Shown here in pieces: positions 27,450-37,500 of a DNA stretch of 64,000 nucleotides. A program made the translations under genes and the position numbers. The notes below the pieces were generated by a model. That model was not told the origin of the DNA and searched no databases. It saw only the letters and a program-made list of their open reading frames with translations. Location of the stretch: NCBI RefSeq assembly GCF_001677435.1, contig NZ_CP016268.1, positions 1,787,001-1,851,000 on the forward strand, given 5' to 3'. Source of the stretch: Woeseia oceani (GTDB lineage: Bacteria > Pseudomonadota > Gammaproteobacteria > Steroidobacterales > Woeseiaceae). Every line of letters starts with the position of its first letter. Position 1 is the first letter of the stretch.

Positions 27450-27914
27450 TCAGGTCGACCTACCCGCATCGTCCTTCAGACGCATGACTTTGGCGCGGTT
27501 TACATACAGCAAATCACTGATTTTCAGTACCAGTGAGTCTTCGTATTTGCTCAGTCGGCCATCCGCGTAAGCGACTTTCCACAAGAGGTCGATTACCCGG
27601 ACTTTCTCATCTTCGCTGAGTGAGTTGTGCAGTTGGCGCGTGAACTGATGCACTTCAACCATTGCTTCGGCTTTTTCGTCAGCCGCGTTCGTGAGTTGGT
27701 TGGCTTCTTCTGTGCTGAGATCGAAGTGCTTTCTGATCAGCTCGATGAGCAGTTCGAATTCCGCTTCCTGAAAATCATTGTCGGCACGCGCGACATCTAC
27801 CATGAGTACCGCCGTCGCTATGCGAATGGCGTGTTCACGTTGTTCGGGCGTGTCACTCTGAGCCGTGTTGCCAGCCAGAGTTCTGTTTAGCCGTTCCGCA
27901 AGTCGCTTGAGCAT
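27450..27914 (-). CDS. TerB-like helical protein
   Basis: The 154-residue cytosolic protein has a TerB-type domain (about 28-140). Typical features are the paired VDVARADNDFQEAE and VAYADGRLSKYED segments, acidic turns that may bind a metal. Despite the name, isolated TerB proteins are not shown to give tellurite resistance. No other ter genes are nearby. It stands alone, 142 bp from the YceH gene. Confidence 0.82.
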   Translation of the reverse strand: MLKRLAERLNRTLAGNTAQSDTPEQREHAIRIATAVLMVDVARADNDFQEAEFELLIELIRKHFDLSTEEANQLTNAADEKAEAMVEVHQFTRQLHNSLSEDEKVRVIDLLWKVAYADGRLSKYEDSLVLKISDLLYVNRAKVMRLKDDAGRST

Positions 27915-28249
27915 TGTCTCTCCAGTCAGTGAATCACTATGTTACTGGGACGACGATACTGTCGTCGAGTTCGCATCAATGCGTTGCGTTCACGTAAATG
28001 GCCGGAACAGGGCGGGTGTATCTGGAATTACCCCGGGTCAGTCGCTGTCATGTTGGCGGCCGGACCTGCTTTCTGTACCCAGGAGGGACGGCCGGCGTGT
28101 CCGGAGAGGAGAACTGCACCGCCATCGGCACGGCTGTGCCGCAAATCTCTGCGTCCGTGTTGTGGTGGGCAGTGTAGAATGGCCCCACTCGCATGGGGTT
28201 CGTGTTGCTGGGCCCCTGACGCACAACGCCGGGATCCGGAGCGCTTTCA
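27915..28249. other. Intergenic stretch, no gene recognised
   Basis: These 335 bp separate the TerB-like and EF-hand genes. Both plus-strand frames that cross it have unnatural composition. A small inverted repeat GACGAC-N6-GTCGTC lies at 27949-27966, just before the TerB-like start. A GGAG at 28238-28241 serves the EF-hand gene. Confidence 0.4.
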
Positions 28250-28480
28250 ATGGGCACAATCACCGCGAAAATGGAAGCTGAACTGATTCGTATCTTCAGC
28301 CGTTTCGATACAGACGGCAGCGGTTATATCGAGGAAGCGGAGTTCCACAAGATCCTCGATAGCCTGGGATACGACGAAAGCAATGAAGTGCGCAGCCTCG
28401 AATTCGCGGCCATCGACGATGACGAAGATGGCAAAGTACGCTTTCGCGAATTCGCAGACTGGTGGCTCGATAACCGCTAG
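28250..28480 (+). CDS. Small two-EF-hand calcium-binding protein
   Basis: This 76-residue acidic protein is a single calmodulin-like EF-hand pair. Loop 1 is D20-TDGSGYIEEA-E31 and loop 2 is D56-DDEDGKVRFR-E67; both keep the 1, 3, 5, 7, 9 and 12 coordinating positions. It has no signal peptide, so it should sense or buffer calcium in the cytosol. GGAG eight bases before the ATG supports the start. Its stop codon overlaps the end of the acylase gene on the other strand by 4 bp. The partner is unknown. Confidence 0.88.
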   Translation: MGTITAKMEAELIRIFSRFDTDGSGYIEEAEFHKILDSLGYDESNEVRSLEFAAIDDDEDGKVRFREFADWWLDNR

Positions 28481-30696
28481 TTGTTGCGAGCGCCTGGCAC
28501 GTAGCGTTCCTTCGTTCGCTTTTCGACATCTTCGCGATAGTACGCAACTTCCTTGAAGTCACGGTCGATGTAGCGCTGAACCTGGTCGTCAAAATGTTCG
28601 GACGACGGGTCGTTGCTCTGCCCACCGGCAAGGATCGTCCTGGCTTTGACCTTGTCGCCAAACTCCACGACCGCGACGAAACTATTGCCTCTGTATCCGT
28701 ACAGGCGCTTGGTGCCGGCAAATCGTCGTGCACCGTAGGCCGCCAATGCGCCCCAGCGACTGGATGCCATGCCAACGGGAAGACTGGGCTTGCTGTCGTC
28801 AAAAGGCAGTTCAATGTCACCGTTCAGTCGCTGAAACCGATTCACTTCGCCCCACGGCATTTTCCAGCTGCCAAAGTCGGCCTCCAGATTGGCCAGCGTT
28901 TCCGCGAACAAATGCAGGCGTTCTGCCGGGGGCGAGCCTTCGCCGAAATAATTGACCCGATCCATGCCTTGCAGCTTGTTCGGGTTTGCACCCTGTTCTT
29001 CATAGTGCATGCCGTAGAAATGTGCGAGTGTCATAGCAACTGAATCGGCGCTGACGGTCATGTCCCAGTTACGCAATTCAGCAATGGCTTCAGCCATGTC
29101 ACTCGCCGATTTTTCGCTGGCGTCCCAGGCCTCGATCAAGCCGGGAATCAGTTTCTCAAAGCCGGGCAAGTGAGGGTCATAGGCAAGATCAAGCAACGAA
29201 TCCAGGGTGAGATCGCTGACTCCGGCAAGTACGCGTTGGGCGTGTACACCGCGGAAGTTCTCCGGGTCCGGTGCCATGTACACCGGATAGTCTTCGCGTT
29301 TCGGGCTGAATTCGGCGGCCGCGGTAAACGGTGTTGAGTTGGCATTCTGGATCCATCCGTTTTCCGGATTTGTGACGGTGATGATTTCATCCACGGTATG
29401 CAATCCCTGCCAATCCGTTGCCGGGTCGCTGCCGTCCACGGGCTTGCTGAAGTCGAAGGCCGGATCGCGTTGCGGGATAAAATTGCCGTGGAAGTAAGCG
29501 ATGTTGCCCGAAGAGTCGGCGAAAACGGTGTTATTCGACGAGTTGGTGCGGATATCCATCATTTCGCGGAATTCATCGTAATTCTTGAGCTTGGTGCGGA
29601 CGTAAGACTGGGTAAGGGCATTGACCGGGTCCCAGTTGATACGGGTTACAACCCAGCGGTCACCGGCTTTGTGGGTGACCGGGCCGTGATGAGTACGGTA
29701 GGTCGTAAACGTGCGTTCGCCGACTGCATCGCCGTCTGCGTATTTCAAGGTCACCTGCGACGTCTCGACAGGGCGCATTTCGTCGCCGTAGCGATAAACA
29801 AGCTTGCCATTGATCTGGCGGACGTCTTCCACGAACTCGTCCATAAAGTCCACGTTCGTAGATGTGTGCATCCAGCCGGTGTGCTCGTTGAACCCCTGAT
29901 AGATGAAAAACTGTCCCCAGGTGACGGCACCATAGGCATTGAGGCCTTCTTCGCTAACGGCGTGAATTTCCCCTCGGAAGTAAAACGATGTGTGCGGATT
30001 AATCAGCAGCAGCGCATTCCCGTTGCGGGTCAGTTTCGGCGCGATGGCGATGCCGTTGGAGCCGGCAGGTTCAGCCGTATCAAGTCCGGCCCGGCGTGCT
30101 GCTTCTATGCTGTCCAGTGCGCGACCTTCGCCGTAGAACGCCTTGATGCCTTCCAGCGGAATTTGTTCGATATCGCCGCCGATGGACCCTTCGCTGAAGA
30201 ACATCGGCATCCACGGTTCAAACCGGGTAAGCAATTTCGGCTCAACGTCAGGATGAGTCATGAGGTAGTAGTTCAGGCCATCGGCAAACGCGTCGCAGAG
30301 TGCCTGCAACCACGCTGGAGCATCAGCGTACGCTTGCTTGGCATCGTCAACGGACATGTAGAGGCGGGCGCGCAGGTCGCTGTAGATTGCTTCTTCGCCT
30401 TCCACTTCGGCCAGCCTGCCGGTGGCCCAGATATAGTTTCGTTCGATACGGGGAAAGTCGTCCTCGGCTTGCGCATACAACATGCCGAAGACGGTATCGG
30501 CGTCGGTCTTGCCATAAACGTGCGGTACGCCGAAATCATCGCGCAGAATCTCAACGTTGGCGGCGCGGGCTTCCAGGCGTGCTTGTTCGGGATCCGTGTC
30601 GTTGCTTGCCGATTCCGGCGGTTCGGGGGAGCAGGCAGCCAGGAACAGTATTGTGAACAGGGTCAAAAATGGAAAGCGCCTGATAGAAACCGACAT
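28477..30696 (-). CDS. Penicillin acylase family lipoprotein (Ntn hydrolase)
   Basis: The 739-residue precursor has a lipoprotein signal (lipobox LAAC, Cys22) and should sit in the periplasm or outer membrane. The family self-cleaves to give alpha and beta chains; the predicted beta-chain nucleophile is Ser213 in EPAGSNGIAIAP. Further family features are INPHTSFYFRGE and the GVTWG-like segment GAVTWGQFF. Members cleave amide bonds of beta-lactams, acyl-homoserine lactones or lipopeptides; aculeacin-type and PvdQ enzymes are relatives. The true substrate cannot be seen. The start ATG at 30696 gives a clean signal peptide. Confidence 0.9.
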   Translation of the reverse strand: MSVSIRRFPFLTLFTILFLAACSPEPPESASNDTDPEQARLEARAANVEILRDDFGVPHVYGKTDADTVFGMLYAQAEDDFPRIERNYIWATGRLAEVEGEEAIYSDLRARLYMSVDDAKQAYADAPAWLQALCDAFADGLNYYLMTHPDVEPKLLTRFEPWMPMFFSEGSIGGDIEQIPLEGIKAFYGEGRALDSIEAARRAGLDTAEPAGSNGIAIAPKLTRNGNALLLINPHTSFYFRGEIHAVSEEGLNAYGAVTWGQFFIYQGFNEHTGWMHTSTNVDFMDEFVEDVRQINGKLVYRYGDEMRPVETSQVTLKYADGDAVGERTFTTYRTHHGPVTHKAGDRWVVTRINWDPVNALTQSYVRTKLKNYDEFREMMDIRTNSSNNTVFADSSGNIAYFHGNFIPQRDPAFDFSKPVDGSDPATDWQGLHTVDEIITVTNPENGWIQNANSTPFTAAAEFSPKREDYPVYMAPDPENFRGVHAQRVLAGVSDLTLDSLLDLAYDPHLPGFEKLIPGLIEAWDASEKSASDMAEAIAELRNWDMTVSADSVAMTLAHFYGMHYEEQGANPNKLQGMDRVNYFGEGSPPAERLHLFAETLANLEADFGSWKMPWGEVNRFQRLNGDIELPFDDSKPSLPVGMASSRWGALAAYGARRFAGTKRLYGYRGNSFVAVVEFGDKVKARTILAGGQSNDPSSEHFDDQVQRYIDRDFKEVAYYREDVEKRTKERYVPGARNN

Positions 30697-30796
30697 GCCG
30701 AAACTCCCTGAAAATTGAATTCGAACGGAACGTGTGTGCTAGTGCTGACTCATCGCGACCAGAGAGTAGCAATATCAATGCATTGGGTCGATCTGC

Positions 30797-31546
30797 TTAC
30801 GCAGGCGATCCATCGGCCAGTGCCCGCACGATGGACACGGTATCGTCGCCGGTCAGTGCGGCAGCAATCGCGCGCGCCATGCGCTGCCGGTGAGGTGGCG
30901 TTGTGAGAGTGGCCAGTGCCTGTTCGGCGAACGCGGGTTCTAGCGGGTCACCGCTGGTGGCCTGGATCAAACCGCTGGCGTACGCCGTGCGAAATTCCGG
31001 ATGACATTGAACGGAGAACGCGTTTTTACCTTCGTAGACCAGGCCTGCCAGCGGACAGCTATCGGCGGCAAGCACGACACGCGCGCCAGCGGCCGCTTCG
31101 ACCACCTGTTCCTGGTGGTAGGCAAGGCTTGATACCGTCACAAGGTCGCCATGGTCCTGGCTGCCCAGCACCGAATAGGTTTGTAGCCCGGCGATCCAGC
31201 CGTTCGCGGAATGTTCGACACGACCACCGAGCGCCTCGGCAATGAGCTGGTGCCCGAAGCAAATGCCAACCTGCGGAATCGCCCGCTCAGCACAGTCCCG
31301 GGACAACTTTTTCAGGGCGCTGATCCATGGGAAGTCATCGTGGACGCTGTGCCGGGAGCCCATAATGACGTAGCCGTCGTATTCTTTGGCGTCCGGAACC
31401 GAATCGCCGTTCACCACACTGATGGAGGTAAACAGCGTTCCCGGCATTTCATCGCTGATCAGGTCAATCAGCATTTCGGGGTAATTGCCGTGAGCTTCTC
31501 TCAAGGCGGGCCGGGTAGTCCCGGTTTCAAGGACAGCAATTCTCAA
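30797..31546 (-). CDS. Class I glutamine amidotransferase-like protein
   Basis: The domain shows the class I triad: nucleophile Cys in VGICFGHQLIAEALGG and His/Glu in SVQCHPEF. It resembles the stand-alone YfeJ/GMP-synthase-like group, which may hydrolyse gamma-glutamyl compounds. I propose TTG 31546 (249 residues) because the fold starts at RIAVLETG. The open frame reaches 31804, but its first 85 residues look unlike protein and no good ribosome site marks any start. TTG 31591 is another option. Confidence 0.78.
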   Translation of the reverse strand: MRIAVLETGTTRPALREAHGNYPEMLIDLISDEMPGTLFTSISVVNGDSVPDAKEYDGYVIMGSRHSVHDDFPWISALKKLSRDCAERAIPQVGICFGHQLIAEALGGRVEHSANGWIAGLQTYSVLGSQDHGDLVTVSSLAYHQEQVVEAAAGARVVLAADSCPLAGLVYEGKNAFSVQCHPEFRTAYASGLIQATSGDPLEPAFAEQALATLTTPPHRQRMARAIAAALTGDDTVSIVRALADGSPA

Positions 31547-31944
31547 TGCGATTGCTGCGTGAGGCTGCCCTTGTTGTTCAGTATTGCTCAAGCCTGTCTC
31601 CCAAACCTGCGCTGCGGGTATGCCAGTGTAGCCATAGTCCACAGCGCCGTCATGTGGCGTCAGGTGTTGCGCCAACGGTCGCGGTTGGTTCGCAGCATGG
31701 CCGGCGCGGTCGCTGGCCGGTGACCACCATGGAGAGGCTTGGTGTGCGCCGTCGGCGGCGATAACCCGGGATGCCGGTCCCTTTATTGGTTGATCCAGCT
31801 TCAATGGCCTGCCGCAGGGCAGATTCTGTCGGCATTTCGAGCAATTCTGTGCGCGGCGTCAGCGTTCTATACCTGGATACTGCCTAGTATTGCGATCTGA
31901 TCTCCGGACGGACGACCGGAATACCGCTGAACACGGAAGTACGG
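31547..31944. other. Intergenic stretch between divergent genes
   Basis: About 400 bp lie between the amidotransferase-like gene and the GGDEF-EAL gene if the short start is right. I see no gene or clear consensus promoter. Part of this stretch could belong to a longer amidotransferase N-terminus. Confidence 0.35.
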
Positions 31945-34140
31945 ATGCTGAATCATTCAGGAATAGGGCAGTACCTGGACGCAGAATCGCTCTGTGAGTT
32001 CGCCAGTCGAATCATTGAAATTCTGCCCGAAACCCAATCGATTGCTGTTCTCGATGCGGCGGGTCCGCTGGTCTGGTGTGGCCCGGATCAAGACGATGCC
32101 CGCTTGTGGCCAGCGGTCCAGGCTCACCTCGCACCGGCCAGTTCCACCGATCGTTGCGTAGAACTGGATTCCGGCAAGCGCCTCTACCAATTCTGTTTGC
32201 GTCAGACTGCCAGCGGTGATTCTGCCGGGACAGTGGCGCTCCTGACACACCGCGACGTTGGCCTGCTGCTGGCACAGGTCCGCAGTGAAATTGACGAGAT
32301 CATCAGTTGTATCGTCAAACAACTGGATATACGGCTGGAGTTGTCGGGCGTGCGGCAGCAATCCGGACGCGAGCGTCAGGACATGCAGTTGTTATCGCAG
32401 CTCGACGAACTGCTGCGGCAAGATTATCAGGGCAATGCGGTCCAAAAAGGCCTGGACACCATCGGCCGCCAATTCGGCAGCAAGCTGGCGGTCATCGAGG
32501 TTCCGAATCAGGGTGTTCGTCACGCGTGGCGACCGGACGGCGATGTCAGTGCCGCGAACTGCGAGGCCATGGCGCCCATTCTCTCCAGCCTGTTGACTGC
32601 GGCACGGCAGCGCGGTCGGGTGTTGATCGCTGACGCCGCCGGCGTACTGCAACGGTTCGCCCGCATAGATGGCGATGCCAACCTGTTGTCTGCGCCGGTT
32701 GTCGACGACAGCGATGCAGTCGTTGGTGTGCTCGCCCTTGTCTCTACGACAAAGTTCTCCCGTTATGACGTTCGATTGATCCGGGTCGTGGCTTCCAGGG
32801 TTGCCGCACTGCTGACGCAACAGGATCCGGCTACGGCAGCGCCGGGTACGCGCCACGAATTGTTGCAGGAAATGGACAAGCAGCTGCAAAGCGATCGCAC
32901 GGTACACCGTGCATTGTTACTGATCGATATCGACAAATTGCACGTCATTAATGAAATGCACGGTCATTTCGGCGGTGATGCTGCAATTGCCCGGGTCAGT
33001 GAAGTGGCGAAAAAGCACGCGGGCACGTCAGGTTTGTCCTGCAATATTTCCGGTGGCTCAATCGCATTATATCTGCCGCAATCCGACGAACAAAATGCCG
33101 TAGCCTGTGCGGATGCGATACGCGAGGCATTGCACAAGAATCCAGCGGTGTACGAGGGCAGGACCGTTGAGATTTCGGCGAGCATCGGTGTGGCCATGAT
33201 GCCGATTGCAGCTCAGGACGCGCCCTCAGCGCTGAATATTGCCGAAGTGGCGTCTCGTTCAGCGAAAGCCCGCGGCGGCGATCAAACGGTGGTGTTCGAT
33301 GATCTTGATGCGAGTGTTATGCGACGCCGCGAAGACCTGAATCAGGTTGGTGAGTTGCAGGCCGCATTGCTGGATAACCGCTTTGTCTTGTACGGCCAGC
33401 AGATTGTCGCGTTGCAAGAGGAGAACACACGCCCGCGTTACGAAGTACTGTTGCGCATGCTCGATGAGCGGGGCAACGTGCTGTCGCCGGATCGGTTCCT
33501 GTCGGCCGCCGAGCGTTATCAAATGATGACCTCGATCGATCGCTGGGTGGTTCGGGAAACGACCAACATGTTGAGGAGTGCTGACAACCAGCTGGAGATC
33601 AACCTGGCCAGTTTCAGTATCAACGTGTCGACTCAATCAATGATGGACGAAGACTTCGCCGGGTTTGTCGAGCAACAGGTTATAGAGAGCGGTATTGCCC
33701 CGGATACCTTCTGCTTTGAAATTACGGAAACGTCAGTCATACGGGATTTGCACAGAGCGCAGGAACTGTTGCGTCGTTTGCGACGTCTCGGTTGCAGACT
33801 GGCGCTGGACGATTTCGGCACTGGCCAGTGTTCCTTTGCCTACCTCAAGGACATTCCCGTTCAGTACATCAAGATAGACGGTGCCTTTATCCGCGACATT
33901 CTCGATAATCCCTTGTCTCTTGCCATCGTGGAATCCGTAGCCAAGATCGGCAAGGTCATCAATGCGCACACGGTGGCGGAGTACGTCGAAACTGAACACA
34001 TACTGGACTGCGTAAGAACGGCTGGAATCGATTTTGCGCAGGGTTACCGTATTGGCAAGCCCAGGCCGTTGACGGAAATACTGGATGGATTTGGCGCGCC
34101 GATGATCAGCGAGGCCGACCTCTTGCAGGCAAACGCCTGA
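31945..34140 (+). CDS. GAF-like/degenerate GGDEF/EAL c-di-GMP signalling protein
   Basis: The 731-residue protein has an N-terminal sensor part with a GAF-like domain (about 145-290), a GGDEF domain (about 310-455) and an EAL domain (about 465-715). The GGDEF active site reads SGGSIA at 369-374, so cyclase activity is unlikely. The EAL site is largely intact: E500-VL, Asn560, Glu592 in FEITET, Asp622-Asp623 in LDDFGTG, Lys643-x-Asp645, Glu679 and Gln699. It is therefore probably a c-di-GMP phosphodiesterase; EVL in place of EAL keeps the metal-binding Glu. No membrane segment is evident. Confidence 0.9.
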   Translation: MLNHSGIGQYLDAESLCEFASRIIEILPETQSIAVLDAAGPLVWCGPDQDDARLWPAVQAHLAPASSTDRCVELDSGKRLYQFCLRQTASGDSAGTVALLTHRDVGLLLAQVRSEIDEIISCIVKQLDIRLELSGVRQQSGRERQDMQLLSQLDELLRQDYQGNAVQKGLDTIGRQFGSKLAVIEVPNQGVRHAWRPDGDVSAANCEAMAPILSSLLTAARQRGRVLIADAAGVLQRFARIDGDANLLSAPVVDDSDAVVGVLALVSTTKFSRYDVRLIRVVASRVAALLTQQDPATAAPGTRHELLQEMDKQLQSDRTVHRALLLIDIDKLHVINEMHGHFGGDAAIARVSEVAKKHAGTSGLSCNISGGSIALYLPQSDEQNAVACADAIREALHKNPAVYEGRTVEISASIGVAMMPIAAQDAPSALNIAEVASRSAKARGGDQTVVFDDLDASVMRRREDLNQVGELQAALLDNRFVLYGQQIVALQEENTRPRYEVLLRMLDERGNVLSPDRFLSAAERYQMMTSIDRWVVRETTNMLRSADNQLEINLASFSINVSTQSMMDEDFAGFVEQQVIESGIAPDTFCFEITETSVIRDLHRAQELLRRLRRLGCRLALDDFGTGQCSFAYLKDIPVQYIKIDGAFIRDILDNPLSLAIVESVAKIGKVINAHTVAEYVETEHILDCVRTAGIDFAQGYRIGKPRPLTEILDGFGAPMISEADLLQANA

Positions 34141-34595
34141 TTTTTCTCGCAGGCCGACACCCGGCCGTACCATTGTTTGCTCCGCTTGACGGCCTGCAAT
34201 CTGCGTGATGCCAATGCCGCGAGGCTGTCGACCGTTGGGTGCAATAGGGCGGAACGGCTGCGCACCATAGCCATTTCCGTCTCGACTCTGCGTAGCCTTG
34301 TACCGCCCTTTGCTTTCCATGCTCTCTGCACAGTTCGTGCTTGCAGGCTGAGCGCAATACTCAGCGCAAACCGCAGGCGGCGCCTGCAGCGCCTCAGCGC
34401 ACTTCGTTGACTCGCAGTTCCGGTGTCCGCCCATAGCCTCCGGCAGTTGCTGTCAATGGTCGGGAGTCTCCGGCCATTCTTGACATTGGACCCTTATGAA
34501 CTAGGGTCAAACCAACGCATTAAGAAAAACAAGAGCAGATCCATTCGATTCGACTGACCAATAATCAGAATGCACGTCAACATCGGGGAATGCAC
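34141..34595. other. Intergenic stretch upstream of the metalloprotease
   Basis: I see no gene in these 455 bp; frames on both strands have biased Arg/Cys composition. An inverted repeat GACCC-N10-GGGTC lies at 34489-34508, next to TTGACA at 34480-34485, which could be a -35 box without a clear -10. A GGGGA at 34585-34589 is the ribosome site of the next gene. Confidence 0.35.
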
Positions 34596-37500
34596 ATGAA
34601 TGCTGTCCGCCTGCCCGTAGTACTCGTATCTGTTTTCTTTCTCGTTTCGACTGCACTGGCTGAAGGGCCGGCCGAACAGTCAAGGGTCACGCAGAAACTT
34701 CTGGCTGACAGCGGCGGAACGGCGGATATCCGCGTCGACCCGCAGTCCGGACAGGTCAAATTCGTACGTTTGCCAACTCGCAGTGCACCGGGTGTGGCGA
34801 GAATGAGTCGCCGCGCGCCAGCGGACGACCGGGCGAAAGCATTTTTTCGCGAATATGGGGCTGCGTTCGGGGTCGAGAAAGCCGATGAGAACCTCAAGAC
34901 TTTCAAGACGATGCGCGATATGTCCGGTAGAGAACATGCCGTACTCAGGCAGACTTTCGAGAACCTGCCTGTGTTCGGTGGTGAACTACGCGCGCATTTC
35001 GATGCAGCCGGTGAAATGTTCGCGGCGAATGGCAACTACGTCGCTGGCATCAAGATCGACACGACGCCGCGCCTGAGCGACCAGCAAGCGAGCGAAATTG
35101 CCATACACGCGGTGGCCGACGGCGCTACACGCTTCGCCAAACAGCCCGGAGGAGCCAGAGAACGGGCGTACCGGCAGGGCGTGTCGGCAACTGGATTGTC
35201 GGCGGCAGCAACCACCCTGATGGTATTCAGGGAAGGCCTGGTCCGCGGTACGCCCGGACAAGACCGACTCGCCTACGAAGTTGAAGTGATCAACCCGGCT
35301 GTCACCGTTCGTGAGTTCGTCTATGTCGATGCGCACAATGGCCGGGTTATTGATCAGATTACGGGCATTTATCACGCTCTGGACCGGGAAATTTCCGAAA
35401 CGGCATTGGCGAATGTGGTGTGGGATGAAAGTGTCGGTGACCCGGTTCCCATTCCAGACGGCTGGGCCGCCGGCACCGCGCAGCAGGTGCTGGACTGGAA
35501 CAACGAAATTGATGGCGCGCGTGAGACCTACAACTTGTTCGCCAGCATGTCGGCAGGCAGTTATGACTCGTATGACAATGCGGGGTCGACAATGCGCACG
35601 GTCAATAACGATCCGAACATTTCCTGCCCAAACGCAAACTGGAACGGTACCTCGACCAATTACTGCAGCGATGTGACGGGCGATGACACGGTGGCCCATG
35701 AGTGGGGTCATGCTTACACCGAGTACACCAGCGGCCTTATCTACCAGTGGCAGTCCGGCGCGTTAAATGAATCCTATTCGGATATCTGGGGTGAGGTCGT
35801 TGACCTGATCAATGCCCGTGGTACGGACGATGCGCCGGGCAGCAGGCGCAGCGATGGCAGCTGTTCGGTATTCGGCGTGGGAGTGCCCAGCGTCGACAAT
35901 GCCTACCGTTGGCTGTCCGGTGAGGATGATCCGGCTTTCGGTGGTGCCATACGCGACATGTGGAATCCGACCTGTTACGGCGATCCAGGCAAGGTGACGG
36001 ACAGCGAGTATTTTTGCAGCACTGCCGATTCCGGCGGTGTGCACTTTAATTCCGGCGTGCCAAACCATGCGTTTGCTCTGCTGGTTGACGGCGGCAATTA
36101 CAACGGGCAGACGGTGAATGCAATCGGCCTGACCAAGGCCGCGCATATCCACTGGGCAGCACAAAGGTTGCTGACGCCAGTGAGCAACTTCGTTGATCAT
36201 GCTGATGCATTGGAGGCGGCCTGCAGTTCGTTGATCGGTACTGACTTGCCGGCGCTGTCGACCGACTCGGCCAACGCAGGTCTGTCGGGAGAAGTTATTT
36301 CCGCCGCGGATTGCGCGGCAGTAACAACGGCAATCGCGGCGGTCGAATTGCGAACCCTACCTTCGCAGTGTGGTTTCGAGCCGCTGCTCGAAGCGGACGC
36401 TCCGGCATTGTGCGAGAACCTGGGTGCCGTGCAACCCGGTATCTTTGAGGACTTCGAAGCCGGCGCCTTGCCGGCCGGTTGGACGGTCGGGCGACGTGAT
36501 GTTGCCAATCCGGCGACGTTCGATACGCCAGACTGGGCGGTGACCGAGAACTTGCCAGACGGGGCGAACAGCCTGTTCGCCGCATTCGTGCCTGACCTTG
36601 TCGTTGGCAACTGCCTGGATGACGACGAGTCGGGCGCCGTTTTCCTGGACAGCCCGGCGATCAACCTGCCGCTCGGCGAAGTGCCGCGACTGGCATTCGA
36701 CCATTGGGTTGCAACGGAGGCCGGCTGGGACGGAGGCAACCTGAAGGTCAGTGTGAATGGCGGTCCATTCACGGTCGTGCCTGGCAGCAGTTACTCGTTC
36801 AACTCTTACAACACGAGCCTTGTTTCCGTCGGCGGCGGCAACACCAACCCGCTGGCGGGTGAGGAAGCCTTCAGCGGCAGCGATGCAGGCTCGGTGACCG
36901 GAAGCTGGGGGCAATCGCAGGTCAATCTGCTTGGTCAGGCACTTCCCGGTGACACCGTCATATTGCGTTTCGAATTTGGCGGTGACGGCTGTAACGGGCT
37001 GATCGGTTGGTACGTGGATAACGTGCAAACGTACTCCTGTTCGCTCGATGAGCTGCCGGTGTGCGGTGACGGCATAATGGGGCCGGGCGAAATGTGTGAC
37101 GACGGCAACAGCTCAGGTGGCGATGGTTGTTCCAGCAGTTGCCAGATTGAAGCCGGCTATCGTTGTGATTCGCCAATTCCCGGCAGCGCCGGTGCGAACA
37201 TGGTGGCGGATGGCAGTTTTGAGGCCGGAGCCTTTGGCGGCACGTGGAATGAATTCTCGTCCAACTTTGGCTCACCGATCTGCGATGTCGGTACTTGTGG
37301 CACGGGTACCGGCAGCGGCCCGTCGGATGGCCTGTTCTGGACCTGGTTCGGCGGCGTTGCCACCCTGGAAGAAGGCTCGGTGTCACAAGCGGTTGTGATA
37401 CCCACAACCGCCGATGTCATGACCTTCGATCTCGAACAGATCATCTGTGACAGCGGTGCCGACTACGTCGAAGTGTTGATCGACGGCAACCAGGAATTCA

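Noticed and set aside
29398-30711. 437-codon open frame on the plus strand inside the acylase gene
   Set aside because: The minus strand encodes a full acylase with signal, lipobox and Ser213. The plus-strand frame has no recognisable motif.
31547-31804. N-terminal extension of the amidotransferase-like protein
   Set aside because: The added residues look unlike protein and the family fold begins at RIAVLETG; retained only as an alternative.
34177-34410. 78-codon plus-strand frame before the metalloprotease
   Set aside because: The composition is Arg-, Leu- and Cys-rich and there is no ribosome site or homology signal.
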